Below, in pieces: positions 25,827-34,696 of a stretch of 64,000 bases of DNA. A program made the translations under genes and the position numbers. The stretch's first letter is position 1, and the number at the start of each line of letters is the position of its first letter. The stretch is from the NCBI RefSeq assembly GCF_037646455.1, contig NZ_JBBIXN010000005.1:315554-379553 (forward strand), in the 5' to 3' direction. The stretch is from Draconibacterium mangrovi_A (GTDB taxonomy: Bacteria; Bacteroidota; Bacteroidia; Bacteroidales; Prolixibacteraceae). Below the pieces are notes generated by a model. The model did no database searches and was not told the origin of the DNA. It saw only the letters and a program-made list of their open reading frames with translations.

Positions 25827-27473
25827 TTATTTCATTGCTTTCCAGGCATTGATCAGGCCATTGGTCGATCCGTCGTGGCCGGTCACTTTATTGTCGCCTT
25901 CCAACTCGGGAAGAATGGCATTGGCCAGCTGTTTACCAAGTTCAACTCCCCACTGGTCGAAACTGTAAATGTTCCATATCACACCCTGAACAAATATTTT
26001 GTGTTCGTACATGGCAATCAACGATCCAAGAACATGAGGTGTGAGTTTTTTAACCAGGATTGAATTGGTTGGAATATTTCCGAGGAAAACTTTAAACGGC
26101 AACAAGGCTGCAATTTCCTCATCCGATTTGCCGGCGGCTTCTAATTCAGAAGTAACCTGTTCTTCGGTTTTCCCCACCATCATGGCTTCGGTTTGCGCAA
26201 AGAAATTGGCTAATAATTTTTTATGATGATCGCCCAACTGATTGTGATTGATTGCCGAAGCGATAAAATCACAGGGAATAAGTTTGGTGCCCTGGTGAAT
26301 CAACTGATAAAAAGCATGCTGACCGTTTGTACCCGGCTCGCCCCAAATTATGGGTCCGGTTTGGTAGTCCACCTGCTCCCCGTTCCGATCGACATATTTC
26401 CCGTTACTTTCCATATTCCCCTGCTGGAAATAAGCCGAAAAACGGTGCATGTATTGATCGTACGGCAAGATCGCCTCTGTTTCGGCACCATAAAAATTGT
26501 TGTACCAAACTCCTATCAGCGCGAGAAGCACCGGTATATTTTTGTTAAAATCTTCGTTTCGGAAATGATTATCCATCGCATGAGCGCCTTCCAGCAACTC
26601 GATGTAATTCTCGTAACCGATTCCCAGTACAATCGACAAGCCAATTGCCGACCACAAGGAATAACGACCTCCTACCCAGTTCCAGAAACGGAACATATTT
26701 GCAGTGTCGATACCAAAAGCAGAAACGGCCTCGGCATTGGTCGAGACGGCAACAAAATGTTTGGCAACTTGCGCAATATCTTCTGCCGAAGCCAGGAACC
26801 AGTCTTTTGCCGAATTGGCATTGGTCATGGTTTCCTGCGTAGTAAAGGTTTTCGAAGCCACAATAAACAAAGTAGTTTCCGGATCAACGGCCTTCAAGGT
26901 TTCAGCAATATGCGTTCCGTCGACATTGGAAACGAAGTGCAGATTCAGGTGATTTTTATACGGCTTCAAAGCTTCTGTCACCATCAACGGACCTAAATCA
27001 GATCCTCCTATACCAATGTTCACCACGTCAGTAATGGCCTTTCCGGTATATCCTTTCCATTCTCCCGAAATCACTTTTTCGGAAAATGCTTTCATCTGAG
27101 CGAGTACTTCGTTCACTTCGGGCATTACATCTTTGCCATCGACCAGAACCGGATTGTTACTGCGGTTTCTTAATGCAGTATGCAGCACCGCACGATTCTC
27201 GGTAGCGTTAATTTTTTCGCCCGAAAACATACTATCGATCGCACCTTTTACACCACACTCTTTGGCCAGTTCGAACAATACTGATTTTACCTCATCATTA
27301 AGGATATTCTTCGAGTAATCCAGAAGGATATCACCAAATTTCAGCGAGTATTTTTCAAAACGATCGGCATCGTCCTCGAAAAGTTCTTTCATATGTTTGC
27401 CCTCGAACTCGAAATAAATTTCTTCAAGCTTTTTCCAGGCAGTTGTTTCTATCGGATTAATTTTTGGCAACAT
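25827..27473 (-). CDS. pgi: Glucose-6-phosphate isomerase
   Basis: Interconverts glucose-6-phosphate and fructose-6-phosphate in glycolysis. 548 aa, typical of the long bacterial/eukaryal type. Signatures: GIGGSDLGPLM (phosphate binding), VSNVDGTHI, ASKTFTTQETMTNA, the SIS-domain site FWNWVGGRYSLWSAIGLS, and the C-terminal region with NQLGDHHKKLLANFFAQ and VIWNIYSFDQWGVELGK. The start ATG at 27473 begins M-L-P-K-I-N-P. A -7 element TATCTTTG at 27556-27549 gives a leader of about 70 nt, and a strong terminator follows. Monocistronic. Confidence 0.96.
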   Translation of the reverse strand: MLPKINPIETTAWKKLEEIYFEFEGKHMKELFEDDADRFEKYSLKFGDILLDYSKNILNDEVKSVLFELAKECGVKGAIDSMFSGEKINATENRAVLHTALRNRSNNPVLVDGKDVMPEVNEVLAQMKAFSEKVISGEWKGYTGKAITDVVNIGIGGSDLGPLMVTEALKPYKNHLNLHFVSNVDGTHIAETLKAVDPETTLFIVASKTFTTQETMTNANSAKDWFLASAEDIAQVAKHFVAVSTNAEAVSAFGIDTANMFRFWNWVGGRYSLWSAIGLSIVLGIGYENYIELLEGAHAMDNHFRNEDFNKNIPVLLALIGVWYNNFYGAETEAILPYDQYMHRFSAYFQQGNMESNGKYVDRNGEQVDYQTGPIIWGEPGTNGQHAFYQLIHQGTKLIPCDFIASAINHNQLGDHHKKLLANFFAQTEAMMVGKTEEQVTSELEAAGKSDEEIAALLPFKVFLGNIPTNSILVKKLTPHVLGSLIAMYEHKIFVQGVIWNIYSFDQWGVELGKQLANAILPELEGDNKVTGHDGSTNGLINAWKAMK

Positions 27474-27548
27474 AATTTATGCTTTAGTCTGAAAACCGGC
27501 AACGAAGTGCTGCGGTCATCTGTTGTTTATGAATACTTTAACCTTGCA

Positions 27549-27556
27549 CAAAGATA
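27549..27556 (-). promoter_or_regulatory. -7 element (TATCTTTG) of pgi
   Basis: Exact consensus match on the minus strand, 75 nt upstream of the pgi ATG at 27473. Confidence 0.5.
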
Positions 27557-27637
27557 ATGGAATTAAAAAATTGACTGTTACTTCGAAATAAAGGTTAATG
27601 GTGGTTTAATAATTTTTAATGGATTGTGAAATGCTGC

Positions 27638-29119
27638 TTAATTTTTAACCAGTTTTTTGGATGTCCTCGATTCGCGATATACAAATTCAGCAATATAAAT
27701 ACCCGATTTTAAGGAAGAACAATCCAACGAAGTATTGCCAAAGTTGCGTGCAGTCTGCAACAAAACCTGACCACTTACGGAATAGATATTCACCCGGTAT
27801 TCTGAATTTTGATCTGCCGACAATTCTATTCGTAGTTTATTGTTGGCAAACCACATTTTTACCGAAGTCTCGGGCATGGTATTTATTGCTGTAGCATGCT
27901 CATATTCGAAAGCGCCAAGATCGGGTGCAGTTCCTGAGAATTCCAAGCCAACATCGGTTCCGGCATCGATCAGGTCGCTGCCTTCAGCCAGTTTCAGAAA
28001 AGAAACATCGGGTAAACTGCCATCGGCTTTTCTTGGGCCACCTATACCGGTAGTGTCGAGGCTTTGAAAATCATCAGCTGTAACTGTAAATTGGTCCATC
28101 CAACTGTTAGTGGCCTGAATGGCAAAATCGCCCAATTCTACTAATCCGTCATACGAAACACAGTTTTTAACTTCCAGCGTTTTCCCGGCAGCCAAATTAC
28201 GTGTAATGCGATAATTGGCGGAAAGATTACCATAACCGGTGCAATTCAGCAGTTGCATGTTTCCGGTATTGTTATTCTGATCGAAACCTTTTGCTTTATT
28301 GTAAAATGATACACAGTTGGTAAGTACAAAATTGTGGCTCAGGTTCCTGTCGTCGCTGCCACCCATTTTAAATCCGTTTCCGTTGGCTTTTGCCCCGGGA
28401 TCGGTTCCGTCTTTCAGGTAGCCGTTTCCCCAGGTCCAGCAGTTTTCAAGTATGGTCGTCACATCATCTGCTCCACGCATGTATCCGTCCCAGCCATCGT
28501 CGCAGTTACCCCAGGCCCGGCATCCTACAAACTTGTTGTTGCTTCCCACATCCAATTTTGGGGCAAAACCATCGGCGTCGCCATAATCCTCGGGATCGGC
28601 ATTGTAATACGAATCGCAATTGATAAATGTATTGTCGTGAGCACCGCCGCCAAGTTGGGCACCGGTATCCTTATTTTCGTAGAATCGACAAAATTCAAAA
28701 ACATTAAAGCCTCCGCCTGAAATGTTCAATGCATTGTCACCGGAATAACAAACATCGATGCCTTTTACGTACCAGTAACTTCCAGTTAGGCTGATTCCAC
28801 GGTCACCAAAATCCTGTCTCGAAAAATCAAGGATCGGGCGTTCATCTCCATAGGCCAACAAATAGCACTTCGCTTCTGCAGTTCCGCTTTTCGAAATTCG
28901 AATGGTGGAATAATTGATGTAAACACCTCCGCGAACGAGAATTGTATCGCCGGGCTCCATTACAGAGATAGCTTTAGTTATCGTTTTAAACGGAGCATCG
29001 ATCGATGTACCGGCATTTCCGTTATCACCATCGGTAGCCACATAATAAGTTTCGGCAGCAATGCTGCCTGCAAAAAATATTAGGATAAGAAATAGGATTA
29101 TTTTCATTAGATATTTCAT
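27638..29119 (-). CDS. Secreted PL9-like pectate lyase with T9SS sorting domain
   Basis: Exported right-handed beta-helix protein of about 493 aa. The signal peptide starts at ATG 29119 or 29107; an upstream TTG at 29143 overlaps the -7 box and is unlikely. The domain begins YYVATDGDNGNAGTSIDAPF and GDTILVRGGVY. YGDADGFAPK, then CDDGWD 24 residues after the Asp of DGF, reproduces the spacing of the four calcium-binding Asp of PL9 lyases as I recall them from Erwinia Pel9A (D209, D233, D234, D237). GNGFKMGG supplies the likely catalytic Lys. The last 80 residues (YRVNIYSVSGQVLL ... SGIYIAEFVY) form a type IX secretion C-terminal domain. Pectin or another uronic-acid polymer is the likely substrate. 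An operator-like inverted repeat lies upstream. Confidence 0.83.
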   Translation of the reverse strand: MKYLMKIILFLILIFFAGSIAAETYYVATDGDNGNAGTSIDAPFKTITKAISVMEPGDTILVRGGVYINYSTIRISKSGTAEAKCYLLAYGDERPILDFSRQDFGDRGISLTGSYWYVKGIDVCYSGDNALNISGGGFNVFEFCRFYENKDTGAQLGGGAHDNTFINCDSYYNADPEDYGDADGFAPKLDVGSNNKFVGCRAWGNCDDGWDGYMRGADDVTTILENCWTWGNGYLKDGTDPGAKANGNGFKMGGSDDRNLSHNFVLTNCVSFYNKAKGFDQNNNTGNMQLLNCTGYGNLSANYRITRNLAAGKTLEVKNCVSYDGLVELGDFAIQATNSWMDQFTVTADDFQSLDTTGIGGPRKADGSLPDVSFLKLAEGSDLIDAGTDVGLEFSGTAPDLGAFEYEHATAINTMPETSVKMWFANNKLRIELSADQNSEYRVNIYSVSGQVLLQTARNFGNTSLDCSSLKSGIYIAEFVYRESRTSKKLVKN

Positions 29120-29140
29120 CTCATTAAAATTGTCATTCTT

Positions 29141-29192
29141 CAAAGGTATTCGATGGAACTCGCTTATAATATTTATCGTGTGAACGATAAAT
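29141..29192 (-). promoter_or_regulatory. PL9 promoter with upstream operator-like inverted repeat
   Basis: Exact -7 element TACCTTTG on the minus strand (29148-29141) and, 23-44 bp upstream, a perfect 9-bp inverted repeat ATTTATCGT (29171-29179) / ACGATAAAT (29184-29192) with a 4-bp spacer. The repeat covers or abuts the -33 region, so a dimeric regulator binding here would control the lyase gene. Confidence 0.5.
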
Positions 29193-29359
29193 TTTACAGC
29201 CTCGTTTCATTATTTGCCTCTAAATAAATCATATTTTCCATGAAACCACTGAAGCAGCATAAAGCAAGTACTGTTTTTAAGAAATTCATAATGGAAAAAG
29301 CAGTACATTTTTATCGATCAGGAAACAGGAGATAAAAGCAACTCAAATTCCATTTTTTC

Positions 29360-29367
29360 TATCTTTG
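29360..29367 (+). promoter_or_regulatory. -7 element (TATCTTTG) ending 5 nt before the EamA gene ATG
   Basis: Exact consensus; predicts a leader of roughly 0-3 nt for the gene at 29373. No clear -33 TTG. Confidence 0.5.
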
Positions 29368-29372
29368 CTGGC

Positions 29373-30287
29373 ATGAGATCGAACATACTTAAAGGCTATT
29401 TTTTCGCGCTGGTTGCCACACTGGCCTTCTCCAATGTATACATATTCAGCAAAGCCGCTTTAAACGAGGTACACCTCACACAATTCGGGGTTTACTGGTT
29501 TGCCATCGGTTTTCTGGTCAGCCTTGGTTTTGCCATTAAAAACAAAAAGCTGGCGCAAGTTCGCATACTTTCCAAACGTCAGGTTCGAACCCTCATCATT
29601 CTGGGAATACTCGAAATTCTTACCACCACCACTTTTTTTCTTTCCGTAAACATCATCCCCGATCCGTCGGTCACATCCTTCCTCGGAAACATGTTTCCGG
29701 TAATGGTTACTTTGGGTGGAGTTGTACTTTTACGCGAACGATTTGGCTGGATTGAAGCCATCGGCGTGTTTCTGGCACTTGTTGGTGCATTTTTGATCAG
29801 CTACACAGGCGGAACAACACTAAAAACGCTGTTTATCAGCGGAACGGGAATCGTTTTCCTGAATGCCATACTGGCCACTTCGGCCACACTTGTTGTAAAA
29901 GTACATGTCAAAAAACTTAGCCCCGAATTGCTGGGACTCAACCGAACAGCCTGGCTACTCGTGTATAGTCTGATCATGTTCTTAATCTACAAACAATCTT
30001 TTATCATTCCGGTTTCGGCGCTTAAAAATATTGCCGTCGGATCAATACTTGGGCCTTTCCTGGCCATTGTTTCGGTATATTATTCGTACACCTACATTGA
30101 AGCTTCACGTTCGGCCATCGTTCAAAGTTTAAAGGGAATATTTGTGCTGATCGGTGCTTTCCTGTTTTTTCACACTTTCCCGGTAAGGCATCAGTTTATT
30201 GGTGGAATGATAACGGTAATCGGTGTTTTGGTGATGACACTTGCCAAGGCCGGCCTCTTTCGAAAATCAAAACAGAATGAAAACTGA
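29373..30287 (+). CDS. EamA/DMT-family transporter
   Basis: Inner-membrane protein of 304 aa with about ten hydrophobic segments in two repeats of five, the EamA (RhaT/YdcZ-like) drug/metabolite transporter layout. First repeat: LKGYFFALVATLAFSNVYIFSKAAL; second repeat near residues 155-285, including PFLAIVSVYYSYTYIEASRSAIVQSLKGIF. The substrate is unknown; members export amino acids, purines or other metabolites. The -7 box upstream implies a leaderless transcript, and the stop codon lies inside a 16-bp perfect palindrome (30282-30297) that belongs to the leader of the next operon. Confidence 0.82.
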   Translation: MRSNILKGYFFALVATLAFSNVYIFSKAALNEVHLTQFGVYWFAIGFLVSLGFAIKNKKLAQVRILSKRQVRTLIILGILEILTTTTFFLSVNIIPDPSVTSFLGNMFPVMVTLGGVVLLRERFGWIEAIGVFLALVGAFLISYTGGTTLKTLFISGTGIVFLNAILATSATLVVKVHVKKLSPELLGLNRTAWLLVYSLIMFLIYKQSFIIPVSALKNIAVGSILGPFLAIVSVYYSYTYIEASRSAIVQSLKGIFVLIGAFLFFHTFPVRHQFIGGMITVIGVLVMTLAKAGLFRKSKQNEN

Positions 30288-30317
30288 AATTTCAGTTAAG
30301 AAACTATAATTTTAGTT
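30282..30317. promoter_or_regulatory. Tandem 16-bp palindromes upstream of the efflux operon
   Basis: AACTGAAATTTCAGTT (30282-30297) is a perfect palindrome and AACTATAATTTTAGTT (30302-30317) is an imperfect one; they share 13 of 16 positions and start exactly 20 bp apart. The arrangement suits two dimers bound on neighbouring helical turns, 113 bp before the adaptor start. A weak EamA-gene terminator is an alternative role, since a T-rich stretch follows. Confidence 0.5.
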
Positions 30318-30429
30318 CTTTTTGCATTTTTTTAACACCCTTTCTGAATATAAATTTTAATATTGCAACAATATGTTTCGCAAGGCATAGTTTTTGTTAA
30401 ATAACAAACATCACTCAAAAAAAAACCAT

Positions 30430-31815
30430 ATGAAACGAAAAACCTGGATAACGGCAATTATTCTTGTTGCAATTATCCTCGTTGCCTTCGTGGTATTTCC
30501 GACCTCAAAGAGCAACAGTTCAGAAATTACAGCAACCGTTCAGAAAGGTCCGTTTGAAATCCTTGTTTACTCAAGCGGACAATTGGAAGCCCAAAATTCA
30601 GAAAACATTGTAGTCCCCGCACAACTTCAAGACCGCGATGTACGCATCTACGAAATTAACATTACTGACCTTATTGAAGAAGGATCGGTGGTTGATTCGG
30701 GCGATTATGTCGCTACACTCGACCAGAAGACCGTAGAAGAAGTACTAAATACGGCGCGCGAAGAATTGGAAACCGCAATGAATGAATTTGAAGATGCCAA
30801 AATGGATTCGAACCTGACGCTTAGCGGTGTTCGTGACCAGATCATTAACGCACGCGAAGAGGTGGAGGAATTCCAGATTGTATTGGATGAATCGGTATAT
30901 GAATCGCCTTCCGTTATTCGAAAAGCGGAAATGGATCTGGACAAAGCCCGCAGAAAGCTGGAACAGGAAAAAAACGGGTACGTTTTAAAAGAACGCCAGG
31001 CGGAGGCAAAAGTTGAGCGTAAAAAACTGGACGTTCAGCAAAAACAAACCCGGGCGGATAAACTCGAAGAGATTTATCACTCGCTCGTGATCTCAGCTCC
31101 AAAACACGGAATGGTAATTTACGGGAAAGACAATTCGGGTGAAAAGATAAAACCCGGATCAACAGTGACTCCGTGGATGCCGGTAATTGCAACGCTCCCC
31201 GATATGTCGTCGATGCTTTCGCTTACTTATGTAAACGAGATCGACATTTCGCGACTCGAGAACGGCCAAAGAGTAAAGCTTGGAATCGATGCTATACCTG
31301 AAAAAGAACTGGAAGGCGAAGTGGTATCGGTGGCAAATATCGGACAACCCATGCCAAAAAGTGATGCTAAAGTTTTTGAAGTAAAAATCAGGATTTTTGG
31401 CGATGTGAGTGATCTAAAACCGGCAATGACCACCAGCAATACCATCTACACCAATACTTTAACCGACACCACTTTTATCCCGACTGAAGCCATTTTCGAA
31501 AACGACTCCCTTCAGTTTGTTTACCTGAAAAAAGGAAACACTGTGAAGCAGGTTGTTGATCTGGGCGACCAGAACGAGAACATGACACTTATTCGAAAAG
31601 GACTCAACGAAGGGGATGTCATTTTACTGACTGTTCCCGAGAATGCTGAAGAGCTGGCGTTGGAAGGTCTCGACATCTACCAGGAGATTAAAGAACGTAA
31701 AATCCGTGAAGAGCTGGAGGAACAAAAGAAAATAGAAGCGGATAAAAAGAAACCGTATGTACCGAATAACAATAAAAGGGGTAATCCTTCGGGCGGTATG
31801 ATCATTATTGGTTAA
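30430..31815 (+). CDS. Periplasmic adaptor (HlyD/MacA-like), first adaptor of the efflux operon
   Basis: Membrane-fusion protein of 461 aa that would bridge the inner-membrane permease and the TolC-like channel. One N-terminal membrane anchor (residues about 4-21) is followed by a lipoyl-type beta domain, a long coiled-coil hairpin (about residues 105-215, with alternating charges such as EELETAMNEFEDAK and AEAKVERKKLDVQQK), and a beta-barrel domain containing TLPDMSSML, EIDIS, ANIGQ and KPAMTT. The C-terminal tail is Lys-rich and ends in a Gly-rich stretch. Those conserved blocks are shared with the second adaptor at 34697, so the two are paralogues. First gene of a four-gene run with 10-18 nt spacing. 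Confidence 0.85.
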   Translation: MKRKTWITAIILVAIILVAFVVFPTSKSNSSEITATVQKGPFEILVYSSGQLEAQNSENIVVPAQLQDRDVRIYEINITDLIEEGSVVDSGDYVATLDQKTVEEVLNTAREELETAMNEFEDAKMDSNLTLSGVRDQIINAREEVEEFQIVLDESVYESPSVIRKAEMDLDKARRKLEQEKNGYVLKERQAEAKVERKKLDVQQKQTRADKLEEIYHSLVISAPKHGMVIYGKDNSGEKIKPGSTVTPWMPVIATLPDMSSMLSLTYVNEIDISRLENGQRVKLGIDAIPEKELEGEVVSVANIGQPMPKSDAKVFEVKIRIFGDVSDLKPAMTTSNTIYTNTLTDTTFIPTEAIFENDSLQFVYLKKGNTVKQVVDLGDQNENMTLIRKGLNEGDVILLTVPENAEELALEGLDIYQEIKERKIREELEEQKKIEADKKKPYVPNNNKRGNPSGGMIIIG

Positions 31816-31833
31816 TCTCTAAATACTGAATTC

Positions 31834-33183
31834 ATGAAAGCATATGTACAACGTTATGGGCACGATGTAATATCGGGTTTAGAGGCCATTTTTACCAATA
31901 AGGTTAAATCATTCCTGACCGCACTGGGTATTATTTTTGGTGTTGCTGCGGTGATCAGCATGCTGGCAATTGGTAACGGTGCGCAACAGGAAATTCTCGA
32001 CCAGATAAAAATGGTTGGGGTGAACAATATTATCGTCTCACCAACTGAAACTAGCATTAACGAAGATGCCGATGAGTCGGGATCAGCGGATGGAGTACAG
32101 ATCAGCACCAAGAAATTCTCAAAAGGCCTTACGCTGCTCGATGCACAGGCCATTGAAGAAATTCTGCCAACCGTAAGCAAAGTAAGTCCGGTTATCGATT
32201 TTAATTACTCGGCCATACTCAACGGGAAAAGTAAACCGGTTGTGCTGGAAGGCGTGACCAATTCCTACTTTAAACTGTTTGAAATCGACCTAAGTAATGG
32301 CGATCTGTTTACCCAGGAACAAAATGAGAATGGTTTTCCGGTATGCATTATCGGCGACAACATCCGCAAAGTATTTTTTAACCAAGAGGATCCGATTGGC
32401 AAAAACATCAAATGCGGACAAACCTGGCTTAAAGTGGTAGGTGTGATTGAACGCCGTGATTTTACGGCTTCGGCCTCCGATGAAATGGGAATCTCGAGTA
32501 CCGACAATAAGATTTTTATTCCGGCCAAAACCATGCTGCTTAGGTTTAAAAACCGATCGCTGGTACGTGCCGACGAAGTTGAAGAATTGATGTCGCGCAG
32601 AAACCAGGAATCCGGTTCCTCAGGTTCTGAAAACCTGAATCAACTGGATAAGATCATCATACAGGTGGCCGAAACTGAACATTTAAGCAGTACTGCTGAA
32701 GTTATTCGCAGAATGATGCTGCGGCGCCACAACGGACTTTACGACTTTGAAGTAACTATTCCTGAATTGCTGCTGAAGCAACAACAACGGACTAAAAAGA
32801 TCTTCAACATTGTTTTGGGAGTTATTGCCGGCATCTCACTGATTGTTGGAGGTATCGGTATTATGAACATTATGCTGGCCTCGGTTATGGAACGAATACG
32901 TGAAATTGGCGTGCGACAGGCTATTGGAGCGTCCAGAAAAGACATCATTGTACAGTTCCTGTCGGAATCGACCATCATTAGTGTTTCCGGCGGAATTATC
33001 GGAATCGTTCTTGGTGTTGTGTTATCAAAAACCATCACCGCAATTTTTGATATCAGCACCATCGTTTCCGTGTTTTCCATCATTATTTCTTTCGGAGTTT
33101 CTGTTCTTGTAGGAGTAATTTTTGGTTACATCCCGGCCAAACGAGCCGCAGAACAGGATCCTGTTAACTCTCTTCGTTATTAA
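31834..33183 (+). CDS. MacB-type ABC transporter permease without ATPase domain
   Basis: Inner-membrane permease of 449 aa. Segment 1 is near residue 30 (SFLTALGIIFGVAAVISMLAI), followed by a large periplasmic MacB_PCD domain (about residues 55-310) and three C-terminal FtsX segments with the conserved GIMNIMLASVMERIREIGVR ... GASRKDI block. Full-length MacB carries an N-terminal ATP-binding domain of about 230 residues; here it is absent, as in split systems. No ATPase gene lies in the operon, so an ATP-binding subunit from elsewhere is needed. Lies 18 nt after adaptor 1 and before the TolC-like gene. Confidence 0.87.
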   Translation: MKAYVQRYGHDVISGLEAIFTNKVKSFLTALGIIFGVAAVISMLAIGNGAQQEILDQIKMVGVNNIIVSPTETSINEDADESGSADGVQISTKKFSKGLTLLDAQAIEEILPTVSKVSPVIDFNYSAILNGKSKPVVLEGVTNSYFKLFEIDLSNGDLFTQEQNENGFPVCIIGDNIRKVFFNQEDPIGKNIKCGQTWLKVVGVIERRDFTASASDEMGISSTDNKIFIPAKTMLLRFKNRSLVRADEVEELMSRRNQESGSSGSENLNQLDKIIIQVAETEHLSSTAEVIRRMMLRRHNGLYDFEVTIPELLLKQQQRTKKIFNIVLGVIAGISLIVGGIGIMNIMLASVMERIREIGVRQAIGASRKDIIVQFLSESTIISVSGGIIGIVLGVVLSKTITAIFDISTIVSVFSIIISFGVSVLVGVIFGYIPAKRAAEQDPVNSLRY

Positions 33184-33201
33184 AAACCAAATCAAGAAAC
33201 A

Positions 33202-34686
33202 ATGAAAAGAATTAGTATAACACTCATACTTACCCTTCTGTTAAGCTGTGGTTTGTTGGCACAGAACAAAAAAAGCATGACCCTTCAGGAGGTGATCGCC
33301 ACTGCCTCGCAGCAATCGCTCGATGCTTTTATTAATAAGAACATGTATTTGTCGAGCTACTGGGAGTTCAGGTATTTTAAAGCCGACAGGTTGCCATCGC
33401 TTACACTCGATGCTACTCCGTTCAACTACAACCGATCGGTACAAAAAGTATATAACTACGACGAAAACCGTGATGAATTTGTTGAAAGGGAATCTTTTGA
33501 TTCTGACCTTTCTTTACTCCTTAATCAAAATGTAGGAATTACCGGGGGTTCGTTTTTTGTACAGTCAAACCTGAGTATGACTCAAAAACTGGGCGACGAA
33601 GAAGTTTCGTCTTTTTCTTCCACACCGTTCATGATCGGTTATTCGCAAAACATTAATGGTTACAACCAGTTAAAATGGAAAGCGAAAATCGAACCTATCA
33701 AATTCGAAAAAGCAAAGAAACAGTTTATACAGGATCAGGAAAATCTTTCGATAAAAGCTACACGGCTGTTTTTCGATTTGCTGGATGCGCAAATTGAAGT
33801 TACTATCTCGGAAACCAATCTCGCGAATGCCGACACCTTATACAACATTGGTAAAGGACGTTTTCAGGTGGGAACGGTTACCCAGGATGAACTGCTAGAT
33901 TTGGAACTGAGTTATATGAACGCACAGCTGGCACTGACCAGAGGTAAGCTGGCTCTTGATCGTGCGGAAGCTCAACTAAACTCCTTTCTGGGACTGGATA
34001 AAAACACACAAGTTGAGTGTATTATTCCGGAGGAACTTCCTCAATTGGAGATTGATGCTTTAGCTGCAGTGGATAAAGCCATGACCAACAATCCTGATAT
34101 CATAAATCAACAACAGCGTTTGCTTAGTCAGGATGAGAATGTAAAAGCGGCAAAAAGTGAAAACGGAATCAGTGGCGATGTTTTTGCGCTGTACGGATTA
34201 AATCAGAACTCTGAGGAATTTGACGGGGTGTACAAAGAGCCCCTCGACCAGCAACGTTTACGTGTTGGTGTGAATATCCCGATCCTGGATTGGGGAAGAC
34301 GAAAAGGGCAGTTAATGATGGCTGAAGCTAACCGCGAGGCGGTACGACTGAGTATCAACCAGGAAAAGATCGATTTCGAACAAAACGTGATCATGAATGT
34401 GATGGAATTTAATTTGCAGGATATGCAGGTTGAAAATTCAGCCAAAGCCGATACCATTGCAAAAATGCGTTACGATGTTACCCAGCAACGATTCCTGATT
34501 GGAAAGCAGGATATCACCCGACTAAACATAGCGCGCACCGAACGCGACCAGGCACGCAGAGCATACATAAGTTCCCTGCGCTCATACTGGAATTATTTCT
34601 ACACCATCAGGTACCTGACGCTTTTCGATTTTGAGCAGGACATTACTTTATCAGAAGACTTCAATCAAATTGTTGAAAACTACTAA
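33202..34686 (+). CDS. TolC-family outer-membrane channel
   Basis: Outer-membrane efflux protein of 494 aa. The signal peptide ends C-G-L-L-A-Q. The early block SMTLQEVIATASQQS is the usual first helix of TolC-like proteins, and two internal repeats of long amphipathic helices follow (FEKAKKQFIQDQENLSIKAT; GKGRFQVGTVTQDELLDLEL; RFLIGKQDITRLNIARTERD). Gly-rich turns between helices and a mostly alpha-helical composition match the OEP family. It lies between the permease and the second adaptor, so the operon encodes a tripartite pump spanning the envelope. Substrate unknown. Confidence 0.88.
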   Translation: MKRISITLILTLLLSCGLLAQNKKSMTLQEVIATASQQSLDAFINKNMYLSSYWEFRYFKADRLPSLTLDATPFNYNRSVQKVYNYDENRDEFVERESFDSDLSLLLNQNVGITGGSFFVQSNLSMTQKLGDEEVSSFSSTPFMIGYSQNINGYNQLKWKAKIEPIKFEKAKKQFIQDQENLSIKATRLFFDLLDAQIEVTISETNLANADTLYNIGKGRFQVGTVTQDELLDLELSYMNAQLALTRGKLALDRAEAQLNSFLGLDKNTQVECIIPEELPQLEIDALAAVDKAMTNNPDIINQQQRLLSQDENVKAAKSENGISGDVFALYGLNQNSEEFDGVYKEPLDQQRLRVGVNIPILDWGRRKGQLMMAEANREAVRLSINQEKIDFEQNVIMNVMEFNLQDMQVENSAKADTIAKMRYDVTQQRFLIGKQDITRLNIARTERDQARRAYISSLRSYWNYFYTIRYLTLFDFEQDITLSEDFNQIVENY

Positions 34687-34696
34687 TTCCTGATCC

